From positions 44,302,728 through 44,366,727 of the forward strand of contig OX031069.1 in NCBI GenBank assembly GCA_943736015.1: a stretch of DNA of 64,000 bases. Direction: 5' to 3'. Below the pieces are notes generated by a model, which saw only the letters and a program-made list of their open reading frames with translations, ran no database searches and was not told the DNA's origin. Below are positions 32,229-42,709 of the stretch, piece by piece; position 1 is the first letter of the stretch; each line of letters begins with the position of its first letter. A program made the translations under genes and the position numbers. The stretch is from Tridacna crocea (taxonomy: Eukaryota; Mollusca; Bivalvia; Cardiida; Cardiidae).

Positions 32229-32432
32229 CCCATTACCACACAATCCCTACTTTTGATGCCCCTGAGAAAGAAGCTTTTAGAAAACATTGTGGGCAAAGGA
32301 AAAAATGTTAGTAACCAGCATTTTCTCCTTTTCCCACAATGTTTTCTACCCTTCACAGAACAAATTTCAAATTTCCAGTCACTTTTATTTTGTCGTCTGC
32401 AAATGCTTTCAATTTGGACCAGTCTAAAATGT
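32225..32432 (+). mobile_element. TTAA-hairpin copy, type A, right tip missing
   Basis: TTAACCCATTACCACACAA start, core GTTAGTAACCAGC, GTCGTCTGCAAATGCTTTCA block, stops after 'gtctaaaatgt'. Confidence 0.87.
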
Positions 32433-32441
32433 GGCTCCTGC

Positions 32442-32595
32442 AATGATGTTCATTTCTGAAAGGGTAGTAAACATACTGGGAAAAGGAGAAAATGCTGGTT
32501 ACCAGCATTTTCTCCTTTTCCCTGCAATTATAATTTTAATAAGCATTTTTTCTTTCAGCGTTATAAAAACTCGGGACTGCATGATAAAAGGACAA
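32442..32595 (-). mobile_element. TTAA-hairpin right half
   Basis: 'atgttcatttctgaaagggt', core GCTGGTTACCAGC, 'aaaactcgggactgcatga' end. A short insert separates the right stem edge (ccctgcaattataatt). Confidence 0.75.
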
Positions 32596-32620
32596 GTCTA
32601 TGGACTTAAAAGTAATTAAA

Positions 32621-32732
32621 TTTTGCAGACAACAAATTATTTAACGTACCTCAAAGGGTGGAATATGTGTTGGAAGCTTGAAAAACAATGTGGGACACAG
32701 AGAAAATGCTGGTATGTATTAGTATTTTCTCG
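32621..32732 (-). mobile_element. TTAA-hairpin partial copy, cut by the GCTCAC repeat
   Basis: 'ttttgcagacaacaaattat', then arm 'caatgtgggacacagagaaa' and a damaged right arm ending at cg|ttagctca. Confidence 0.65.
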
Positions 32733-33618
32733 TTAGCTCACCTGAGCACAACATGCTCAAAGGGAGCTTTTAGGATCGCTCGGTGTCCGTTGTGCGTCAT
32801 GTGCCGTCAATAATTCTTTAAACATTAACTCCTCCTATTTGAGCCAATTTGGACCAAACTTGGTGGAATGCTCCTGAAGTCAGATCTTCAAAAATTGTTC
32901 ACAGAATATGATACTGTCAAAAACTGGTTGCTATGGCAACCAAATGAAATTTTCCAAATTCTTTAAAAATCATCCTCTCTGAAACCACTGGACAGATTTT
33001 TAAAATGATTTCACAGAGATGTCCTTGGGTGAACCTTTTCAAAAATTGTTCCCAAAATTTAGATATGTCAAGAAACATGGCTCTGATGAATGGGGGCCAT
33101 GTCAGAGAAGAAGAATTTTAAAGAATTTCTTCATGGCCATATAGTACAAGTAGCCCCCATTGAAATTATTTCAAAATCTGATTAATGGTTTCAGAGAAGA
33201 AGAATTTTTAAGAATTCCTTCATTTCTGTATAGTGCAATTAGCCCCCATTCACCAGAGCAAGGTTTCTTAATGGATCAAAATTTCACGAACAGTTTTTGG
33301 AAGGGGTCACCCAAGGAACATCTCTGTGAAATTATTTTCAAAATCTGACTAGCGGTTTCAGTGAAGAAGATGTTTAAAGAATTTCCTAGAAGATTCCATT
33401 TGGTTGCCATGGCAACCAGAGTTTTTGATGGAATCAAATTCTGTGAACAATTTTAAAAGAGGACCTCCCAAGGAACATTCCACCAAGTTTGGTCCAAATT
33501 GACCCAGCAGTTTAGGAGGAGTTGATGTTTAAAGAATTGTTGACAACGCACTGATGCACGACGGACACCGGGGGATCCTAAAAGCTTCCCTTGGGCACAC
33601 TGTGCTCAGGTGAGCTAA
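32733..33618. repeat. GCTCAC-type repeat as a full inverted pair
   Basis: It starts TTAGCTCACCTGAGCACA and ends TGTGCTCAGGTGAGCTAA. The two halves mirror each other: gggagcttttaggatc/gatcctaaaagcttccc, ggttgctatggcaacc/ggttgccatggcaacc, cctcctatttgagccaattt/aaattgacccagcag..gaggag. Total 886 bp. No reading frame. Confidence 0.85.
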
Positions 33619-33652
33619 AAAGAATAAAGCTGAGTACAGACAGTGGTATAGT

Positions 33653-33971
33653 CAACTTCGCAACCCAAGGCTGACGATCCACTAAGCTACTCTACCCTTA
33701 GCGGATCGAGCTTGATTTTTACATTCTCCCAATACGCTTTTTCATTGGATAAAGCCAGCTCTAACTGCAATGAATGAAATCGCTCGTAAAAATAGAATAA
33801 GGTCGCGATAAGCTGTTTGTAAAACGATATTTCATTGGCTTTCAGAAATATGATGTAAAGTGGGGTAATAAGCAGCATCCAATAGAGGCGCATTGCAGGA
33901 ATCTCAAAATCAGGCTCAATCAGCCCAGGTAAGATCCACGTAAGTGATCGTAACCTTGGCTCGCGAAGATG
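33653..33971 (-). mobile_element. Mutator-like MITE (second of two)
   Basis: The reverse-orientation relative of 19981-20389. Ends CAACTTCGCAACCCAAGG and CCTTGGCTCGCGAAGATG. Flanks TGGTATAGT (33644-33652) and TGGTATATT (33972-33980) match in 8 of 9 bases. 319 bp, without the extra block of the other copy. Confidence 0.85.
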
Positions 33972-34239
33972 TGGTATATTAATATGATGGCAATAATGTG
34001 TCGCTCAGTGCAGGTTTAAACCCAAGTATTTTTCAAATCAAATGTATGCAAAATTTACACTTGAATATTTTGGGCATTATGAAGTGTTACCTTAACTTGA
34101 TTTGAACTGACCCAGGTCAACATCATTTATATAAATCAGAATATCAAAATTCTATTTTTACTGTACGCAATCTCTTGAATTGTCACGAAATATTTCGAAG
34201 CTGTGCTCGAATCAACTTGGCTGCATGTACCTGCCTCAC

Positions 34240-34463
34240 TTAACCCTTTCCCAAACAATCCCTGGTTTTCACACTCCTGGAAAAGAATCTTTTTGAAAAC
34301 ATCGTGGGAAAAGGAGAAAATGCTGGTAACCAGCATTTTCTCCTTTTCCCACAATGTTTTCTATCCTCCTGGAACAAATTTCAATTTTCGAATCACATTT
34401 TGTTGTTTGCAAATGCTTTCAATTTTGACTAGTCTAAAATTTTGCTGTTTGGTTAAGAGTCAA
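34240..34463 (+). mobile_element. TTAA-hairpin copy, type B-like
   Basis: TTAACCCTTTCCCAAACAA start, perfect core GCTGGTAACCAGC, right end GCTGTTTGGTTAAGAGTCAA. Confidence 0.9.
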
Positions 34464-34616
34464 AAACAATTTCCAGAATAATATACTACTCAAAATTTGC
34501 TAGGGATCACCCTCAAAGATTCATCTAAATATATATATGTGGCACGTATCATGTATGATTTTACAATATGTTACATTGCCATACTGATCAATAAAATGAC
34601 TAGTGGAAATGGATCT

Positions 34617-34842
34617 TTAATCCTTTACCTCACAATGCCGTCTGTTAAAGACACTGAGAAAGAAGCCTTTGGAAAACATTGTTGGAAAAGGAGAAAATGC
34701 TGGTATCCAGCATTTTCTCCTTTTCAAACGAAGTTTTCTACCCTATGACAGACAGCACAGTGCATGTCGCATATAATTTTTGATCTGCAAATGCTTTCAG
34801 CCTGGACAGATCTAGAATTTTATTGTATGGTAAAGAGTTTAT
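34617..34842 (+). mobile_element. TTAA-hairpin copy
   Basis: TTAATCCTTTACCTCACAA start, core GCTGGTATCCAGC, right stem edge decayed (ttttcaaacgaag), end atggtaaagagTTT. Confidence 0.85.
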
Positions 34843-35416
34843 GCAAAACTGTTGTAACAATAATTATAAACCCATACAGAAATATGTAAATGATCCCTAT
34901 CAAAGTTTGAGTTATGAGGCACAATAAAGAATCCACGAGGGTGATAGCCAGAGTGGTTTATTCATTGCGCCTCAGAACTCACAACATGGTTTATTGAACT
35001 ATATACCACGATAGGAAGAAGATTATTTCGATTCTAACATGGTCAATTCTTAATTACAGGAAAACAAGTTCAAACGTAGAGTAAAAACGTGGATAAAGAT
35101 TATGTTCCATTGAATAACCCACTCAGTGAATGACGTCACTTAGTAAAGAATGACATCACTCTGCTTGGATTGTCGCAGATTTTACCATGTTTTCCTTGCA
35201 CTGTGTTTATAGAACGGAATTTGCATGTCATGTTAGAATAGGAGCTTTACTTATATGCCCAATATATCTTCAGCATAAAGGTCAGGATCAGGTTAAACAA
35301 AGTAGACAATGACAGACTTCATCCTTAAATGTATATAAATAATAAAACCAAAATTGGTAATATGTATTGTTGTTTTTGATTGTTGACTTTATTCACATTG
35401 ACACAATATTGATGTT
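34843..35416. other. Intronic stretch, nothing recognised
   Basis: No repeat or exon is recognised. 'aatgacgtcac' and 'aatgacatcac' occur 30 bp apart (35128-35160). Confidence 0.4.
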
Positions 35417-35627
35417 TTAAACTCTTTACCAAACATCGGTAATTTAAGATTTTCGCAATTGAAAGCACTTACACTGATGATGAAATATCAAGGTGCCTGA
35501 GAGGTCAGCTTTCTTTGATAGAGTGGGGAACATTGTGAGAAAAGGAGAAAGCGGTGTTTACCAGCTTTTTCTCATTTTCCAACATTGTTTTTTAGAAAGG
35601 GTAAGTAGAAACATGGAATTGGCTGAA
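35417..35627 (-). mobile_element. TTAA-hairpin copy, decayed
   Basis: TTAAACTCTTTACCAAACAT start, stem with gcggtgtttaccagc, right end eroded. Confidence 0.7.
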
Positions 35628-35841
35628 CTCTTTTCAAAATGACAAGGTTTTAGACTCACCCAAATATCGTCAAAAATTTAAATGTGACTCAAAAGATAAG
35701 ATTTTCCTTTCGTAGGGAGAAAACTATGTGGGAAAATAAGAAAATGCTGGTTACCAGCATTTTCTCTTTTTCCCACAAAATTTTCAAAGTGCTTCTTCCT
35801 TGGGGTTGTTATTAGACTCAGGATTGTGTGGTAAAGAGTGG
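35624..35841 (-). mobile_element. TTAA-hairpin copy
   Basis: TGAACTCTTTTCAAAATGAC start, core GCTGGTTACCAGC, right end GATTGTGTGGTAAAGAG. Confidence 0.82.
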
Positions 35842-36052
35842 GCAAGGTCCTGGTTTATTTAAGATTTGTATGAATTCATCCTGAGTGTTAATGTAAACAT
35901 TAGTTTTAATGTATAAACATTAGTGAAAAGACAGCATTTAATTGCCCAGAAATAACCTCAAAAAGGCAAATTCTGGTTTAAGCCACATTGAATTCAGGAG
36001 CCACATATGTTTTGTGCCATCAGGTTTTGTTACTTAAATGAATATTATAGTC

Positions 36053-37763
36053 TTAACTCTTTACCAAATGACACATATAGATTTTGTTCAGGTTTTGAGT
36101 TTTGTAGATACAGTGGATTCCACTTAATCGCAACCCTGTTTATCGGGATTTTCGGTTTTTTGCAAGATTTGGTCCAGCACCGATCCATTTCCTATCTAGA
36201 CAACGTTAATTTCAACGCTTAATCGGGATCCCTTAAATAGAACATTTCGGTTTTTTGCAACGAAAAATTAGCACATGATTCGAAATTCTAGTGTTTATTA
36301 GCAATTCCGTGGGATAAGACAGCGAAAAATTTCAATCTGTCCGGGGAAAAAAAAGGTTACTCAAAAAGATAAAAGTCGAATTTCAATGCGTACAGAGAAT
36401 CGCAGATTAAAAGCCAATGTAGCAGTATACAAATGACGAGTCGGACATGATCCGTTTTCATAATTTAATCATTAAAGATAAAAATTCTTGGCGTATTTCA
36501 TGTTATTCTTTCATTTAAGAAAGTGTAATAACGGTTACAAAACATCTGCAAATGGCCGACACTCTAAATATGGAGCTTCACTGGTTGCCGATTTTCAAAC
36601 TATTGGACGGTTACTCGAGATTTAGGGTACCAGGCTGTACATCCACAACCAAGAGCACTGATTAATAAAATGGTAATTTTAGGGCCGGAAAATTGGCGAA
36701 AAGATGACTACATGTACTTAAATCTTGTCTTGGTATAACTCGGAAAATAAAAAACGAATATAGACGTTCTATGATCAGACTACACATTCTGTGCAGTCCG
36801 ATCTTTATCTACGCTCCCCGAAAGCAACGAATTCGGCACTTTACCCGTTACAAGAAAGTCCAATCAAAATAACCTATCACCGATCAGATAATTAAACACT
36901 GGGGGAAAAAAAACTTAACTGTTTGTTAGTACTGTTTGTTAGTATCTTGTCGATAATACCAATTTGTGACAAGCAATTTGACTACAGGCGTGAAAGTAAG
37001 GTGTACCGAATGTAAACTGTGAAAAACACAGAAAACCATTTCTTATTTCGGTCTGCTTTGAATGGTATGGCCTATATTGATGCGTTAAAATAGAATTGTC
37101 TGGGCGGCAATCAGTCTATGACGTCAACCAAAATTTACCCACCCATTCAACCTAACAAATGGCGAGTCGGGGTTTATACAGGTGCACAGTACGATAATGT
37201 TGTGTAAGAATGTACATGTACACATGGAGTAAATGTTAGATAACCGGAAACTGAAGATATGCGTCGAAACCTGTGTTGACAAAAAGTTTGTACTGAATTT
37301 TATGTCAAACGAAGCACCACCATGGCTAACACCCAGGATCGTTTCTGGTGCTTTGTGCACTTGATAGGTAAATAAGCAAACAAGCGATTTTTTTAAACTT
37401 GTTTAGTTTGAAATACATATATTTAAAAAAAATCATGAACATTAATCAAATGATCGGGATGCAAGAGCTGAACGTCTGTCAATAGAACGAAACGGTCGTC
37501 TGCAACTCTGGTTTGACTTCCGATCTGAAAAGAGCCATCGGATTATCGGGCCGACCGCTTATTCGCAATATTTTCTCTGACAAATAGGACTTGCAAATAA
37601 GCGGAATCTACTGTAGTATAATAAGTATTAATCATGATTATGATCTGAAAGAAAACATTGTAGGAAAAGGACAAAATGCTTGTTACTTAAATTTTCTACT
37701 TTTTCCACAAAGTTTTTAAAAGCTGGGATTGGTGAAAGTAAGGATTGTTTTATAAAGGGTTAA
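36053..37763 (-). mobile_element. TTAA-hairpin copy split by a Tigger-like element
   Basis: TTAACTCTTTACCAAATGAC on the left; on the right 'gaaaacattgtaggaaaagg', a decayed hairpin, and gtttataaagggTTAA. 1.5 kb of another element sits between. Confidence 0.82.
36111..37613. mobile_element. Tigger/pogo-like non-autonomous element, TA target
   Basis: 1503 bp. Ends TA|CAGTGGATTCCACTTAATCG and CAAATAAGCGGAATCTACTG|TA are inverted repeats with TA on each side. Subterminal 'atcgggattttcggttttttgc' occurs twice near the left end (in parts). No transposase frame, so it is a deletion derivative of a Tc1/mariner relative. Confidence 0.82.
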
Positions 37764-37769
37764 AAGACA

Positions 37770-38330
37770 TTGTGCTAAAATACTCAGAAATTAATTTTTA
37801 TTGTAACAAATAGAAAGTAAATGACAAAAACTCGAAACCATTAGAGAATTTGTTTTTCCAATTTCACATATACAAAATTGATATAACTTTGTTTATTTAA
37901 TTACCAATGTAACTTGAAGACTCTCATATTGCTTCTTTTCTAAATATTTTTTTGGAAATAATTGGATACCCTATTTAGCCCAAATTTATGGGATCTGTAA
38001 TATAAAAATAATAGCACAAGAAATAACCATTTCTGTGATAAACCTTATATACCAGACAACAAAATGGTTGATGGGTTTGTGATAAAGCATTTCAGAGAAC
38101 AAATCCAATGTGATTCAAACAAGTTGGCTTCTTTATAAAAGAAGCCAGGAGAGGTGAGCATCAATATTTTCAAATAGCTTATTGGCTTTTCATTTCAGTA
38201 TATTTTGGTATATGTAAACAAACAAGTAAAAAAGCAGCAGCATTAAAACGTCATTTGGTTTACATGACAGTCATTCTACCTTTTTATTGCGTCTTCAAAT
38301 CGCATGATCTAGTCCAGCAGTCTTCTTCCA
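37770..38330. other. Intronic stretch with one element scrap
   Basis: 'taccagacaacaaaatggttg ... tgattcaaacaag' at 38050-38125 looks like the left part of a TTAA-hairpin copy in - orientation. The rest holds nothing I recognise. Confidence 0.4.
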
Positions 38331-38332
38331 CT

Positions 38333-38500
38333 TTTTAGCTCACAAAATGCTCAAGGGGAGCTTTTAAATAGGATCACCTTTGAGTGTCAATTCTTTGAAT
38401 TCAATTCCTCCTAAACTGCTTGGCCAATTTGGACCAAACTTAGCTGGAATGTTCCTTGGGAGGTCCTCTTTTAAAAAGTGTTCGCAGAATTTGATTGAAA
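38333..38500 (+). repeat. GCTCAC-type repeat, 5' end fragment
   Basis: 'tttttagctcacaaaatgctcaaggggagctttt' in parts to 'ttaaaaagtgttcgcagaat', then runs into a TTAA-hairpin copy. Confidence 0.72.
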
Positions 38501-38717
38501 CGACAAAATGTTTTGATTGGTTCAAATTGACAGTATTTGCAGATGACTAATTAAATATCCCTGAAATGATGGAATTTTTACCTCATAGGATAGAAAACAT
38601 CGTTGGGAAAGGAGAAAATATAGGTCACCAGCATTTTCTCAATTTACCACAATCTTGTTTTCAAATGGCCTTTTTCTCAGGGTCATCAAAAGTCGGCATA
38701 GTGTGGTGAAGAGTTAA
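38499..38717 (-). mobile_element. TTAA-hairpin copy, left tip lost
   Basis: 'aacgacaaaatgttttgatt' start, core taggtcaccagc, right end GTGTGGTGAAGAGTTAA. Confidence 0.78.
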
Positions 38718-38951
38718 GCTTAAATTGGCTGTTTTGTAAGAGGAAAATCAGTGCAAAATTAAGAGAGATTTTGGTGGTCTAATGAATATTCATAAGGTCT
38801 GCGAGGGTGAAAACAGGAAGCAGTCAATCTATTAAAAGAGTGTGAATGTTGGACCCTTCAACACTTGTCATATTGAATTATGATTTATTGATAAATAATT
38901 CTCTCTTCTATCTCTCCTGCTGGGAGGTAAAGTCAACATGCCCAAATTGTT

Positions 38952-38995
38952 TTTTAACCATCTACCACACAATTCTGATTTTTATCTCTTCACCT
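38952..38995 (+). mobile_element. TTAA-hairpin left-end fragment
   Basis: TTAACCATCTACCACACAAT then cut at the next copy. Confidence 0.6.
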
Positions 38996-39207
38996 TAACC
39001 CTTTACCACACAATGATGCTTTTTGACAACCCTAAGGACGATGCCTTTTGAAAACTTTGTGCGAAAAGGAGAAAGTGCTGGTAACCACCCTATCGAAGAA
39101 AAAGAAAAAGAAGAAAAATTGCATCATTTTAGCCACTATGAAATTGTTGTCTGCAAATGCTTTCAATTTGGATAAAGGCTAAAATTTTGCCATGTGGTAA
39201 AGGGTTA
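38995..39207 (+). mobile_element. TTAA-hairpin copy, type D, right arm deleted
   Basis: CCACACAATGATGCTTTTTG start; after 'gtgctggtaacca' it jumps to 'ccctatcgaagaaaaag'. Right end ccatgtggtaaaGGGTTAA. Confidence 0.85.
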
Positions 39208-39427
39208 ATAACAAAATTGTGGACTCCTTCAAATTAAAAGCATTTGCAGACAACAAAAAAATAATGTCGCTCAAATGATGATTTTTGTATATGATAGGGT
39301 TGAAAACATTGTGGGAAATGGAGAAAATGTTTGTTACCAGCATTTTCTCCTTTTCTCACTGTGTTTTAAAAGCTTCCTTTATCAGGGTAGTTAAATGTCA
39401 GGATTGTGTGTTAAAGACTCAAGTTAA
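39204..39427 (-). mobile_element. TTAA-hairpin copy sharing TTAA on both sides
   Basis: Left tip shortened (TTAATAACAAAATTGTGGAC). Core TTTGTTACCAGC. Right end gtgtgttaaagactcaagTTAA. Confidence 0.75.
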
Positions 39428-39590
39428 TGAACCTGCAGAAAAAATGCTTTGAAAACGTAATGCGAAAGGTAGGAAATGCTCTAACCTGTATTGACTCCTT
39501 TTGTCACGGTGTTATTTAATCTTTCAAAGACAAATCTTTATTTTAAGCCGCAGTTAATTTTTGGTCTTTGATATTGCACAAGTCTTATAT
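39424..39590 (+). mobile_element. TTAA-hairpin remnant, decayed
   Basis: 'aaaatgctttgaaaacgtaa', 'ctccttttgtcacggtgtta' and 'ttttaagccgcagttaattt' follow the element's order. Confidence 0.45.
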
Positions 39591-39653
39591 GTGTTGCCCG
39601 CATTTTCTCCTTTTCCTACAATTTTTTTGTGAAAGCCATCATCTTAATGGTCA

Positions 39654-39960
39654 TTAATTCTTTACCACACACTCCCAACTTTTAACAACCCTGAGAAAGA
39701 AACCTTCATAAAACTTTGTGGGAAAAGGAGAAAATGCTGGTGACCAGCATTTTCTCCTTTTCCCACAATGTTTTCTTTCCTTCCAAAAACAAATTTCAAA
39801 TTTTCAGTCACTGGTAACCAGCATTTTCTCCTTTTCCCACAATGTTTTCTGCCCGTCCAAAAACTACTTTTAAATTTTCAGTCACCTTTATTTTGTCATC
39901 TGCAATTTATGCATTCAAATTTGGACCAGTCTAAAATGTTGTTGTTTGGTAAAGAGTTAT
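39654..39960 (+). mobile_element. TTAA-hairpin copy with duplicated right arm
   Basis: TTAATTCTTTACCACACAC start. The block from ACCAGCATTTTCTCC to TTTTCAGTCACTGGT is present twice in tandem (about 78 bp each), so there are one left arm and two right arms. Confidence 0.88.
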
Positions 39961-40210
39961 TAACTCTTTTGACAAGAAAAAATTAAAAATGTTTAAATAA
40001 CAAAATTTTGGACAAGTCCAAAATGAAAGCCCTTGCAGACGACAAATTAAATGTGGCTCAAAAATTGAAATTTGTTTCCAGCAGAGTAGAAAACATAGTG
40101 AGAAAAGGAGAAAAGGCTGGTTACCAGCATTTTCTTCTTTACCCACAGTGTTTTCAAAAGGCTTCTTTCACAGGGGTGTTAAAAGCCAGGATTGTGTGGT
40201 AATGGGTTGA
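39960..40210 (-). mobile_element. TTAA-hairpin copy with inserted bases at left end
   Basis: TTAACTCTTTTGACAAGAAA then 'aacaaaattttggacaagtc'. Core GCTGGTTACCAGC. Right end GTGTGGTAATGGGTTGA. Confidence 0.82.
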
Positions 40211-40238
40211 TACCCAGAATGGTGTGTGGACCAGCGAG

Positions 40239-40471
40239 TTAACCCACTACCACACAATCCCTACTTTTGACGCCTCGTAGAAAGAAGCCTTTAGAAAACA
40301 TTGTGGGACAAGGAGAAAATGCTAGTAACCAGCGCACATTTTCTCCTTTTCCCACAATGTTTTCTACCCTTCACAAAACAAATTTCAAATTTTCAGTCAC
40401 TTTTATTTTGTCGTCTGCAATTCCTTTTAATTTTGACAAACCTAAAATTTTGTCGTTTGGTAATAGGTTAA
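40239..40471 (+). mobile_element. TTAA-hairpin copy, type A
   Basis: TTAACCCACTACCACACAA to GTCGTTTGGTAATAGGTTAA. The loop has extra bases (gctagtaaccagcgcac). Confidence 0.9.
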
Positions 40472-40627
40472 TATTCATAGGATAGATCACAGTAATTGCA
40501 GGAAGCATTCAGTCTGCTGGAAAGGAAGTGTTGATATGATAGTTCTCTGCACGTGTCAAACTGAAGTATGAATTATTGATAAATTATTTCCCCTGTATTT
40601 CTCAGACTTTAGACAATGTTGACGTTT

Positions 40628-40845
40628 TTAATCCTTTACCATAGGACAAAATTTTACACTGGTTCATATTTAAAACATTTTGACAAGAAGAAATTGAAAA
40701 TGTTTGAACTGATTATTTTTTTTTGTTTTAAAAAATTAGAGAACATTGTTGGAAAAGGAGAAAATGCTGATTTCTAGCATTTTATTCTTTTATAACAGTT
40801 CTTTCAAAGCCTTCATGAAACTTGGGATTGTTTGATAAATGAGTC
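40628..40845 (-). mobile_element. TTAA-hairpin copy, decayed
   Basis: TTAATCCTTTACCATAGGAC start, core GCTGATTTCTAGC, right end ttgggattgtttgataaatga. Confidence 0.72.
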
Positions 40846-41230
40846 GTTGTTCACAATACTCTGTGTAGGTCAAGATCTGACAGCACAGAAAATTGTACTT
40901 TTCATAAAATTGGACAGAAATTTGCATGCTGCACAGGCTAATCCGAGAGGGCACTTTACGACTACAAAAGATTTTGTGATACAGTAGACTTAAGTAAAAT
41001 AGAAAGTTACATAAAAACGGAATGACTTGTTTTGGATTAGATCCGTTACAGTACTTTACGCAAATATCCGAATACCCCCTTTTGCTTGGTGCAGGCCATA
41101 ATTATATAAATCTAAACTGGCCACCAAAGGAAATTCTAAAGTGTTGAAGGCACTTAACTTTTCAAAAAGTGTAATCATCTGCTAGAGAAAAATCTGTATG
41201 ACAATACAATATGTTCATTTCTATTTTCAG
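40846..41230. other. Intron end before exon 2, with a decayed 'gatctgaca' module
   Basis: 'gtaggtcaagatctgacagcacagaaaattg' in pieces and 'gctgcacaggctaatccgag' belong to a bivalve interspersed module. Otherwise unique. Confidence 0.45.
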
Positions 41231-41395
41231 CACATCTTGGAAAGCAGCTGGAAGATTACATTAAAGATTATCCCAAAGTAAAGATAGTTCGAGCTAAACA
41301 GCGAGAAGGCCTTATACGTGCTCGACTGTTGGGTTATTCTGCGGCTGTTGGTGATGTTGTTACATTTTTAGATTCACATTGTGAATGTGCTGTGG
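41231..41395 (+). CDS. GALNT: GALNT catalytic-domain exon 2 (DSH metal-binding block)
   Basis: Second GALNT exon in the window. The acceptor is ctattttcag and the donor is gtaagt. It has 2 nt + 54 codons + 1 nt and joins exon 1 in phase, giving His at the junction. It reads [20 protein letters not shown], then [20 protein letters not shown], then [23 protein letters not shown] is the conserved nucleotide-sugar-binding segment of family GT27. Asp-Ser-His is the D-x-H motif that coordinates Mn2+ and the UDP diphosphate. The CEC pair after it is typical of the GALNT1/3/4/6/12/13 type of enzyme. The last base is the first base of a Gly codon completed by either version of the next exon (GWLEPLL). 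TTAA-hairpin copies lie about 385 bp upstream and 94 bp downstream. Confidence 0.95.
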
Positions 41396-41488
41396 GTAAG
41401 TTTAACTATTTATGAAATACCAAAATTTTTTACTTGACCACATCCGAAAGGTTTGCATATTAGGAACAAAATAATTCAAACAACATGT

Positions 41489-41717
41489 TTAACTCATTAC
41501 CACATGACAAAATTTTAGACTGGTCCAAATTGAAATCATTTGCAGACAACAAAATAAAGGTAACTAAAAAATTGAAATTTGTTCTGGGAAGGGTAGAAAA
41601 CACTGTGGGAAAAGGAGAAAATGCTGTTTACCAGCATTTTCTCCTTTTCCCACAGTGTTTTCAAAAGGCTTCTTTTTCAGGGGCATCAAAAGTAGGGATT
41701 GTGTGGTAATGGGTTAA
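41489..41717 (-). mobile_element. TTAA-hairpin copy, type A, near-consensus
   Basis: 229 bp, TTAA both ends. Stem CACTGTGG/CCACAGTG, core GCTGTTTACCAGC. Lies 94 bp after the exon 2 donor. Confidence 0.92.
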
Positions 41718-41937
41718 AAGATTTCATTTGTTGTTGATGGGGGAAAAATGATTGTTGGAAAAGGAGAAAATGCTTGTTACTATGCATTTTGTAGGATTTA
41801 ACAATAACCATGGTACCTATATTTTGACCCTTGCAACAAAAAAAAAAAACTTGTTACTTTATTGTGGACAGTTGAGAACAAGATTGTATTGCACAGAACA
41901 TGCAGTCTGATTATGATTTTCGCAAATTGCAAAGTTT

Positions 41938-42303
41938 TGACACCTTTGGATTTAAATCGTTGCTGCATCAATGATGTTTAACCCTTTCCCAAATGACAAA
42001 CTTTTGGACTAGACCAAATTAAAAGCATTTGGAGATGACAATTCAGCTCTTGCTGAAAAGATGATTTCTGTCTATGATATGGTAGAAAACATTGTGGGAA
42101 AAGAAGAAAATACTGGTTACCAGAAAATGCTGGTTACCAGCATTTTCTTCTTTTCCCTCAATGTTTTCAAAAGGCTTCTATTCCAGACCTGTAAAAACCA
42201 GGGATTGTTTGGGAAAGGGTTAAGCCAGAATCAGACCCAAATATTGAACAGTGCAGTTCAGACATCTTTGGATTTAAATCATTGCTGTTTCAATGATGTT
42301 TAG
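41938..42303. repeat. Duplicated flank around a TTAA-hairpin copy
   Basis: 'ctttggatttaaatcgttgctgcatcaatgatgttta' (in parts, 41943-41980) recurs at 42268-42302, and 'cagacccaaatattgaacagtg' recurs at about 42315, so the element sits in a small tandem duplication. Confidence 0.65.
41978..42223 (-). mobile_element. TTAA-hairpin copy, type B, loop duplicated
   Basis: TTAACCCTTTCCCAAATGAC to GTTTGGGAAAGGGTTAA. 'gaaaatactggttacca' is followed by a second gaaaatgctggttacca, lengthening the loop by 17 bp. Confidence 0.9.
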
Positions 42304-42479
42304 GCCTGAAAATCAGGCCCAAATATTGGACAGCACAGTTCAGATATGGGGTACCAAGGTATGGTCTTGATCTAACAGTTAAATTTAAAGACATGGTTTT
42401 GATTTTCTCTGTCAGTAAAATTCATAAAATTTACAAAATTTCAAGGTAACCTTTTACAAAGGCTAAAAGCAATCTCCCC

Positions 42480-42709
42480 TTAACTCTTTACCACACAAGA
42501 AAATTTTAAACTGGTCCAAATTGAAAGCATTTGCAGACGACAAAATAAATGTGAATAAAAAAATAGAAATTTGTTCTGGGAAGGGCAAAAAACACTGTGG
42601 GAAAAGGAGAAAATGCTGGTTACCAGCATTTTCTCCTTTTCCCATAGTGTTTTCAACAGACATCTTTCTCAGGGATGTCAAAAGTAGGGATTGTGTGGTA
42701 ATGGGTTAA
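42480..42709 (-). mobile_element. TTAA-hairpin copy, type A
   Basis: TTAACTCTTTACCACACAAG to GTGTGGTAATGGGTTAA. Core GCTGGTTACCAGC. One extra base relative to 229. Confidence 0.92.

Noticed and set aside
33687-33893. An open frame sharing TPLYIIFLKA with a frame near 20090 could be a conserved small protein.
   Set aside because: The shared peptide comes from the interior of the two related Mutator-like elements.
35128-35160. Paired TGACGTCA-like words as CRE promoter elements.
   Set aside because: Only near matches, deep inside an intron, with no other promoter signs.
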